From the NCBI RefSeq assembly GCF_003675895.1, contig NZ_ML014761.1:1-64000 (forward strand): a DNA stretch of 64,000 nucleotides, written 5' to 3'. The position numbers were made by a program, and so were the translations under genes. The DNA is from Parashewanella curva. Its GTDB lineage: Bacteria; Pseudomonadota; Gammaproteobacteria; Enterobacterales; Shewanellaceae. Below the pieces are notes generated by a model. That model had not been told where the DNA came from. It did no database searches and saw nothing but the letters and a program-made list of their open reading frames with translations. This document shows, in pieces, positions 58,413 through 64,000 of this stretch (the first letter of the stretch is position 1; every line of letters starts with the position of its first letter).

Positions 58413-58940
58413 ATGGCGAAATGTACGACCAAAGAATTTGTGCCACTGGGCATTGCGGTATTAACCGTTTCCGACAGGCACACTTTTGATTCCGACACTT
58501 CTGGTAGCGACTTAAACAATGCACTCACTGAAACGGGTCACCACTGCGTTGATCGTAAGATCAGTAAAGATTGCATTCATCATATTCGCGCCATTGTCAG
58601 CCAATGGATCATCAATAATGAAATTCACGCCATTATCATCAACGGTGGCACAGGCTTTACCGAAGGTGACAATACTCCAACTGCAGTTTCCGTTTTGTTT
58701 GATAGGCCCATGGAAGGCTTTGGTGAATTGTTTCGCCAACTGAGCTTTGATGACATTGGTACATCTTGTGTGCAATCACGTGCCATCGGCGGCTTAGCCA
58801 ATCGTACCGCCATTTTTTGCTTACCGGGATCACCGGGGGCTTGCCAATTAGGGTGGGAGCAGATCATCAAACCACAACTGGATGCACGAACTCGCCCTTG
58901 TAACTTTGTCGGACATCTAAAACCTAATAAAAGCAGATAG
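58413..58940 (+). CDS. moaB: Molybdenum cofactor biosynthesis protein MoaB
   Basis: 175 residues of the MogA/MoaB adenylyltransferase family. It has LTVSDRHTFDSDTSG, the NGGTGFTEGDNT loop that binds molybdopterin, and LPGSPGACQLGWEQII. It activates molybdopterin by adenylation for MoeA. It is assigned to MoaB rather than MogA by its position in the moa cluster. A 230-base gap with a hairpin repeat separates it from moaC. Confidence 0.94.
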   Translation: MAKCTTKEFVPLGIAVLTVSDRHTFDSDTSGSDLNNALTETGHHCVDRKISKDCIHHIRAIVSQWIINNEIHAIIINGGTGFTEGDNTPTAVSVLFDRPMEGFGELFRQLSFDDIGTSCVQSRAIGGLANRTAIFCLPGSPGACQLGWEQIIKPQLDARTRPCNFVGHLKPNKSR

Positions 58941-59017
58941 ATGCAAATAGAATATTTAGCTTAATAACATTAAAGAAATATATTATTGAACCTGAAAGTA
59001 GACAAATACTGAACGCC

Positions 59018-59124
59018 CATAAGCTGGCTAAAACTGCCGCTATCTGCGTTAAGGGTTTTGTAGGTAAGAATAACTAGCTACTGCAACCCAAGCCTTGCTA
59101 TCGGCAGTTTTTTCTACGCTTATG
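59018..59124 (+). repeat. Long hairpin-forming repeat between moaB and moaC
   Basis: Nested inverted arms: CATAAGC (59018-59024) with GCTTATG (59118-59124), AAAACTGCCG (59030-59039) with CGGCAGTTTT (59102-59111), and GGGTT...GTAG with CTAC...AACCC inside. A T-run follows the right middle arm, so it could also act as an intrinsic terminator or attenuator within the operon. It looks like a dispersed palindromic element, but only one copy is in the window. The rest of the gap (58941-59170) shows nothing else. Confidence 0.65.
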
Positions 59125-59170
59125 AACGTTTCTACCTACTTTTATTAGGTTAAGGAAAATAATCAAAAGA

Positions 59171-59659
59171 ATGAATACCCTGACACACATTAACACCAAC
59201 GGCGATGCTCACATGGTTGATGTTGGAGATAAAGACATCACCGAACGTACCGCTCGTGCTGAAGCGATTATCGAAATGGCACCTGAAACGCTGACGCTGA
59301 TTTTATCTGGCCAACATCACAAAGGGGATGTATTTGCTACCGCTCGTATTGCAGGCATTATGGCGGCTAAGAAAACGTCTGACTTAATTCCACTTTGCCA
59401 TCCGTTAATGCTTACCAAGGTTGAGGTGGACATTGAAGCGCAGCCTGAACAAAATCAAGTACGCATCATCACGCTTTGTAAACTCAAAGGGAAAACTGGT
59501 GTTGAAATGGAAGCCCTTACCGCTGCCTCCGTCACCGCACTCACCATTTACGATATGTGTAAAGCCGTACAAAAAGACATGATCATCAAAGAGGTACGCC
59601 TGCTGGAAAAACAAGGCGGTAAATCAGGACATTTTGTAGCAGGAGAAACAGCACTATGA
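59171..59659 (+). CDS. moaC: Cyclic pyranopterin monophosphate synthase MoaC
   Basis: 162 residues. It acts with MoaA to form cyclic pyranopterin monophosphate. Diagnostic are [36 protein letters not shown] and the [15 protein letters not shown] segment. The stop overlaps the moaD start by four bases. Confidence 0.97.
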   Translation: MNTLTHINTNGDAHMVDVGDKDITERTARAEAIIEMAPETLTLILSGQHHKGDVFATARIAGIMAAKKTSDLIPLCHPLMLTKVEVDIEAQPEQNQVRIITLCKLKGKTGVEMEALTAASVTALTIYDMCKAVQKDMIIKEVRLLEKQGGKSGHFVAGETAL

Positions 59660-59907
59660 TCACGGTTTTATTTTTTGCTCAGGTACGTGAGCGTTTGGGC
59701 TGTGCACAAATCGAAGTACCATTTAATGATGAAGTGACGACTGCAGAAAGTTTACGACAACATTTAGCCCAGCGTGATGAAAAGTGGCAACAAGTCCTCA
59801 TTGCCGACAAATTATTAGTGGCTGTTGATCAAACCATGTGTGATTGGCAAACACCACTAACAGACAATAGCGAAGTGGCGTTTTTTCCTCCGGTAACGGG
59901 TGGATAA
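59656..59907 (+). CDS. moaD: Molybdopterin synthase small subunit MoaD
   Basis: 83-residue ubiquitin-fold sulfur carrier ending in the diagnostic Gly-Gly (PPVTGG). MoeB activates the terminal glycine, which becomes a thiocarboxylate and donates sulfur to molybdopterin in the MoaD-MoaE complex. It starts within the moaC stop region and is three bases from moaE. Confidence 0.95.
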   Translation: MITVLFFAQVRERLGCAQIEVPFNDEVTTAESLRQHLAQRDEKWQQVLIADKLLVAVDQTMCDWQTPLTDNSEVAFFPPVTGG

Positions 59908-59910
59908 GCT

Positions 59911-60366
59911 ATGGAAAACACGCACATTCTGGTTCAACAAGCTGATTTTAACGTCGCCGATGAATACACCCAACTGAACCAAGACGACAGTGATGGTGCA
60001 ATTGTCACTTTCGTCGGCAAGGTGCGAAATCGCAATGAAGGTAATGATGTCAGCCAGCTTACTCTAGAGCACTATCCTGGAATGACCGAAAAAGTGCTAC
60101 AAGAATTGGCACAAGAAGCAAGAGAACGTTGGCCACTTAACCATATTCGCATCATTCATCGCGTAGGCACTATGAATTTAGGTGAGCAAATCGTATTTAT
60201 TGGCGTCACCAGTCAGCACCGTCAAGCCGCGTTTGATGGTTGTGAATTCTTAATCGATTTCTTGAAAACCAAAGCCCCATTTTGGAAACTCGAAACCACA
60301 GATAAAGGTGATAAATGGGTTGATGCTCGTGAAACGGATCAGCACGCCACCAGCCTCTGGCAATAG
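59911..60366 (+). CDS. moaE: Molybdopterin synthase catalytic subunit MoaE
   Basis: 151 residues. It holds the active-site lysines in LKTKAPFWKLE, and DGAIVTFVGKVRNRNEG is the family segment. It converts cyclic pyranopterin monophosphate to molybdopterin using sulfur from MoaD. Its TAG stop abuts a possible modA ATG. Confidence 0.96.
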   Translation: MENTHILVQQADFNVADEYTQLNQDDSDGAIVTFVGKVRNRNEGNDVSQLTLEHYPGMTEKVLQELAQEARERWPLNHIRIIHRVGTMNLGEQIVFIGVTSQHRQAAFDGCEFLIDFLKTKAPFWKLETTDKGDKWVDARETDQHATSLWQ

Positions 60367-60387
60367 ATGACCATAGAGACCGCAACC

Positions 60388-61152
60388 ATGATTCGATTTC
60401 GTTTCGTACTCTTTTTTCTGATGCTCTTCGCGCCCACTTGTTTTGCTCAAAGTATTCCAACTGTTGCGGCAGCGGCCAATGTGCGCTTTGCGTTAGATAA
60501 AATTCAACAGCAGTTTGAGCAAGATACGGGCAAGCAAGTCAGGATCAGTTATGGGTCTTCAGGGCAGTTGATGCAGCAAATCAAACATGGGGCACCGTTT
60601 GAAATTTTTTTGAGTGCCAATATCGATTATGCCCAGAAAATTGTAGATGCAAAACTGGCACCTCCCCCCGCTAAGATATACGCCATTGGTCGCTTAGCCA
60701 TTATGCATAATAAGCACGTTAAGCTTCCACTGAGCAACAATTTAGCCTATCTGAAACAAGAGCTACAACAAGGCAAAATTCAGCGCTTTGCCATAGCAAA
60801 TCCAGATCATGCGCCTTATGGCGCTCGCGCTAAGGATGTATTACAAGCCATTGGCGTTTGGCAGCAAATTCAACCTAAGTTGCTCTATGGTGAAAACGTG
60901 GCACAAGCGGCTCAGTTTGCGCTTTCTAACGCATCTCAAGGTGGAATTGTGGCTTTATCCCTTACCAAAGCGAAAGGTTTCAGTGAAAAGGCTGATGCGG
61001 TTGCCATCGATGCCAAGCTACACCCCAAACTGACTCAAGCTATGGTGTTACTTAACAATGCGTCAGATACCGCTAAAGCCTTTTATGCCTATCTGCAATC
61101 TCCAAAAGCACAGCAAACCTTGCTAGACTTCGGATTTGATCTTCCAAAATAA
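60388..61152 (+). CDS. modA: Molybdate ABC transporter substrate-binding protein ModA
   Basis: About 254 residues. A signal peptide precedes the mature start near FAQS; AAANVRFALDKI and the SYGSSGQLMQQI loop (serines binding molybdate) are ModA features. It delivers molybdate or tungstate to ModBC. The start at 60388 begins a normal signal peptide; an ATG at 60367 that abuts the moaE stop adds seven residues and is possible. Confidence 0.94.
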   Translation: MIRFRFVLFFLMLFAPTCFAQSIPTVAAAANVRFALDKIQQQFEQDTGKQVRISYGSSGQLMQQIKHGAPFEIFLSANIDYAQKIVDAKLAPPPAKIYAIGRLAIMHNKHVKLPLSNNLAYLKQELQQGKIQRFAIANPDHAPYGARAKDVLQAIGVWQQIQPKLLYGENVAQAAQFALSNASQGGIVALSLTKAKGFSEKADAVAIDAKLHPKLTQAMVLLNNASDTAKAFYAYLQSPKAQQTLLDFGFDLPK

Positions 61153-61179
61153 CAACCCCATGAATCGCAAAGGAGCCTT

Positions 61180-61848
61180 ATGGATTGGCAAGCGCTGCTG
61201 CTCTCAATAAAACTGAGTGTGATCACCACCTTAATTTTGACCCCCATTTCGATTTTGGTAGCAAGGGCGTTGGCATTTAATCAATTTCGAGGCAAAGCAT
61301 GGGTTGAAGCCTTAGCGATGACGCCGCTGATCCTCCCTCCAACGGTCATCGGTTATTACTTATTGGTGGGCTTTGGGCAACAAAGCTGGCTTGGTCAAAC
61401 CTTACAAACGGTATTGGGCACCCCCATCGTCTTTCATTTTTCAGGTTTGGTATTGGCCTCTCTTTTGGTGAACATCCCCTTTGCACTACAACCCATTCAA
61501 CGAGCTTTTGAAGCTATCCCTGATGATGTCCGAGATGCCGCCGCTTGTTGTGGCCTCAATCGTTGGCAATCGTTATGGAAAGTAGAAATCCCTTTAGTAT
61601 GGCCTGGAGTTTTAACCGCCATCGTATTGTGCTTTTCTCATGTATTAGGTGAATTTGGTGTAGTCTTGATGATAGGTGGCAACATTGCGGGAGAAACCAA
61701 AACCTTATCCATTGCCATATACGATAAAGTTCAAGCCTTTGATTTTGATGCAGCTGGCATTATGTCGTTAATTCTGCTTATTTTTGCAGTATGTACCTTA
61801 GCCTTTACCACTCATTTAACCAAAAAAATCGGGGTAAACCGTGGTTGA
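61180..61848 (+). CDS. modB: Molybdate ABC transporter permease ModB
   Basis: 222-residue inner-membrane permease with five predicted helices. The cytoplasmic loop DDVRDAAACCGLNRWQSLWKVEIP matches the EAA motif that docks on ModC (shown in part: DAAACCGLNRWQSLW). AKAGAGG-type RBS text (AAAGGAGCC) precedes the ATG. It overlaps modC by eight bases. Confidence 0.95.
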   Translation: MDWQALLLSIKLSVITTLILTPISILVARALAFNQFRGKAWVEALAMTPLILPPTVIGYYLLVGFGQQSWLGQTLQTVLGTPIVFHFSGLVLASLLVNIPFALQPIQRAFEAIPDDVRDAAACCGLNRWQSLWKVEIPLVWPGVLTAIVLCFSHVLGEFGVVLMIGGNIAGETKTLSIAIYDKVQAFDFDAAGIMSLILLIFAVCTLAFTTHLTKKIGVNRG

Positions 61849-62911
61849 ACCATTTCAAGGATTAGTATGTCAAATTAATACTACTACCCCTATTTTCATT
61901 GAAGCTGAGTTTGACTGTAGAAATGGAGAAATCACAGCTCTACTTGGGGTTTCGGGTGCGGGAAAAACAACTTTATTAAAAATACTTGCTGGACTCATTA
62001 AGCCACAACAAGGGGAGATCCACTTAAATCAGCGAACATGGTTTAACAGTCAATGCCACCTTCACCTAACCCCCCAGCAGCGACACATTGGTTACGTGCC
62101 TCAACATTTTGGTTTGTTTGAACATCAAACCGCACTTGAAAACGTTATTTCTGGACTCAACCATTTGCCTAAAGCTGAGCGTCATGCTCGTGCTAACGAT
62201 TGGTTAGAGATGGTTGGCTTAGCCACAGAGCAACACAAACGACCGCCACAACTGTCAGGTGGACAAAGGCAGCGCATCGCTCTTGCTCGTGCTCTTGCTC
62301 GAGAACCGGATTTGTTATTATTGGACGAACCCTTTTCTGCGGTAGATCCTCAAACCCGTAAGCAGCTGCATTTACAGCTATTAAAACTCAAGTCTCGCAT
62401 CCATTGCCCTGTGATAATGGTGACCCATAATATGCGAGAAGCTCAGTTACTTGCCGATCACTTAGTTTTGATGAATAACGGTCGTATTCTTCAACAAGGA
62501 ACAACAGACGAGGTTATTTCTCAGCCAAACTCTATCACAGCAGCACATTTATTGGGTAATCAAAACGTCGTCTACGCCAAAGTGATAAGCCAAGATCAAT
62601 CAAAACAAACGACGCAGATCCAGTTGGGCTCACATCAATTTTGCCTACCAGATCCACAGGTACGCCATATTGGCGAACGTGTCGGATGCTTACTACCCAA
62701 CGAACTAAATGTGCTTTCAAACTCTGCACCTATCGCCATCACCCTAGATATCCATTGTCATTACCAAGACGGTCAATATCGACAAATCATGGCCACCATT
62801 GTCGGAGATCATACCCCGTTAACGCTGCACAGTATGCCTGAGCTACTAAGAAAAACGGAAAGTTCTCAAGCCGTTTGGCTTTTAACCCCTACCGACATCA
62901 CCCTACTCTAA
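61841..62911 (+). CDS. modC: Molybdate ABC transporter ATP-binding protein ModC
   Basis: 356 residues. The ABC domain has Walker A GVSGAGKTT, signature LSGGQRQR and Walker B LLLLDEPF; a C-terminal Mop/TOBE domain (about 290-355) binds oxyanion and probably gives feedback inhibition of transport. It starts with GTG inside the end of modB, typical of coupled translation. It is the last gene of the moa-mod unit. Confidence 0.95.
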   Translation: MVEPFQGLVCQINTTTPIFIEAEFDCRNGEITALLGVSGAGKTTLLKILAGLIKPQQGEIHLNQRTWFNSQCHLHLTPQQRHIGYVPQHFGLFEHQTALENVISGLNHLPKAERHARANDWLEMVGLATEQHKRPPQLSGGQRQRIALARALAREPDLLLLDEPFSAVDPQTRKQLHLQLLKLKSRIHCPVIMVTHNMREAQLLADHLVLMNNGRILQQGTTDEVISQPNSITAAHLLGNQNVVYAKVISQDQSKQTTQIQLGSHQFCLPDPQVRHIGERVGCLLPNELNVLSNSAPIAITLDIHCHYQDGQYRQIMATIVGDHTPLTLHSMPELLRKTESSQAVWLLTPTDITLL

Positions 62912-63183
62912 GATGATCAAATCTTAATGCAATCGACACTAGGATTTAAGCTGTTGTTGAGTACACTTCGTTAACCGAATTCGTTCAAACAACGGCGTTT
63001 GCCACGGTCTCAGCTGAATTTTTTGATAAATCCAAATCCTCTACCATACTTTTATGGAGCAAATTTAACGGGGATTAGATCTTTGCAGCTATCGACAGTC
63101 AATAACCATTAGGGAATTGAGTATGTCAGAACAAACGCCATTCATTCTACGGTTTACAGTATTGCACTGTAGAGGGGGAAGAT

Positions 63184-63702
63184 ATGCGTTGGCTGCTCGG
63201 GTTATTGTTATTCAGTAGTGCAGCAATGTCGGCACCAAATGTCATGACATTGTTGTTAGGTCCGAATAACCAAGATCCAATAAAAACGATGCGGCGGATT
63301 GAGCGTTCTGAACCTGGAGTTATCTCCTCATTCAGCATCAATATGAAACAGCAAAGACTGCAATATGTCTATACGTTGGTAAATTTGCACAATGGGACAG
63401 TGACTCACTTTGAGTACCGAGGAAAAGATGGTCATTTACTTAAAAGGTATATTTCCACCCTAGTTCCCAAACAACATTCTGAGCTGGAAGCAGTTAGGTT
63501 TATTGAAAAAAATAAGCTACTGTTTTCGAAGTTGGTCGGCCTTGCCATTGATAAAAGCCAAGTGCATTTATTAAAGGCTGTGCTGGATCATGATCTGGGC
63601 ATTAGCTATCTTGAGTTAGAGCTAATTGATGACAACGGACCGTATCGATTGGCTTTTGATGTAGAAACACTACGCCCGTTACCGTTGCTAAGATGGTACT
63701 AA
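63184..63702 (+). CDS. Secreted protein of unknown function next to a two-component system
   Basis: 172 residues with a signal peptide ending near AMSAP. The C-terminal part (about 90-172) resembles PepSY-type domains (alternating beta strands, ELELIDDNGPYRLAFDVET), often found beside two-component regulators. A strong AGGGGGAA ribosome-binding site supports the start. The stop is 8 bases before the response regulator ATG, so the two are co-transcribed. Exact role unknown. Confidence 0.75.
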   Translation: MRWLLGLLLFSSAAMSAPNVMTLLLGPNNQDPIKTMRRIERSEPGVISSFSINMKQQRLQYVYTLVNLHNGTVTHFEYRGKDGHLLKRYISTLVPKQHSELEAVRFIEKNKLLFSKLVGLAIDKSQVHLLKAVLDHDLGISYLELELIDDNGPYRLAFDVETLRPLPLLRWY

Positions 63703-63710
63703 GGAGTAAT

Positions 63711-64000
63711 ATGAAAGTCTTACTGGTTGAAGATGATGCAACAACACTTGACTATATTGTCAAGGGATTCACCGAGCAAGGTCACAATATTGAGACTGCC
63801 AACGATGGTCATCAAGGTCTGTTGCTCGCCACTAGCAACCAGTATGATTTGATCATCTTGGATCGAATGTTACCTAGTTTAGGTGGGTTAAAATTACTGG
63901 CAGCTGTTAGAGCTACGGGTAATCAAACTCCTGTGATGCTGCTATCAGCACTCAGCCATGTTGATGAAAGGGTCAAAGGATTGAGAGCGGGTGGTGATGA
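63711..64000 (+). CDS. OmpR-type response regulator, N-terminal part (runs off the window)
   Basis: 96 complete codons are in the window, read by eye. The receiver domain has the acidic pocket EDD (Glu7-Asp9), the phospho-acceptor Asp51 in LIILDRMLP, and Ser79 at the switch position. The text is similar to QseB/CopR-type OmpR regulators, but the DNA-binding domain is outside the window. AAGGAG lies upstream. A histidine kinase gene is expected just downstream. Confidence 0.9.
   Translation, partial: MKVLLVEDDATTLDYIVKGFTEQGHNIETANDGHQGLLLATSNQYDLIILDRMLPSLGGLKLLAAVRATGNQTPVMLLSALSHVDERVKGLRAGGD

Noticed and set aside
63123-63218. 31-codon open frame before the secreted protein gene
   Set aside because: Weak ribosome-binding site and overlap with the well-supported gene at 63184.

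Overview
The window is a chromosomal segment of a low-GC gammaproteobacterium. The 16S rRNA 5' end, the ScyA-type monohaem cytochrome next to a cytochrome c maturation cluster that abuts an rRNA operon, and the E. coli-like S10/spc/alpha ribosomal block all point to Shewanellaceae. The AT-rich composition and the many unrecognised cytosolic proteins suggest Parashewanella or a close relative; the genus is my inference.

Layout. 1-224 is the 5' end of a 16S rRNA gene on the minus strand, with its leader, boxA and a P1-type promoter near 663-690. 753-8818 is the cytochrome c maturation region: ccmF-ccmG-ccmH on the minus strand, ccmI on the plus strand, scyA on the minus strand, and ccmABCDE on the plus strand. 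An unrecognised gene and a penicillin-acylase-family hydrolase follow. 12499-26456 holds the full S10, spc and alpha operons on the minus strand, from promoters near 26338-26456 down to a terminator near 12500. Internal break points lie at rpsQ/rplN and rpmJ/rpsM.

26547-32702 is an accessory stretch: two unrecognised genes, two copies of a TA-flanked MITE-like element, a PAS-containing chemoreceptor, two tandem membrane-anchored proteins with an MSHA-pilin-like C-terminus, and adenosine deaminase. 32940-50846 mixes housekeeping genes (DUF885 lipoprotein, PldB-like hydrolase, TrmL, two M16 and one M20 peptidase, DTW-domain protein, M14 peptidase, a DGSG-repeat lipoprotein, a GIY-YIG protein) with orphan genes. 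One orphan is broken by two +1 frameshifts (35820-36868) and another has an A8 tract near its 3' end.

50905-62911 is metabolic: ferritin, moeA-moeB, a MarC protein, an SDR, ETF:quinone oxidoreductase, then moaA-moaB-moaC-moaD-moaE-modA-modB-modC. Together these make and insert molybdenum cofactor and import molybdate. FNR-like boxes precede both moeA and moaA, and the moaA leader is strongly structured, so anaerobic and cofactor control of the pathway is likely. The window ends in a secreted protein gene and a partial OmpR-type response regulator.

No single undescribed multi-gene system stands out. The most interesting items are the pilin-like pair without a prepilin motif, the MITE copies that touch neighbouring genes, the frameshifted orphan, the A8 tail switch, and the shared FNR-like control of the two molybdenum cofactor loci.
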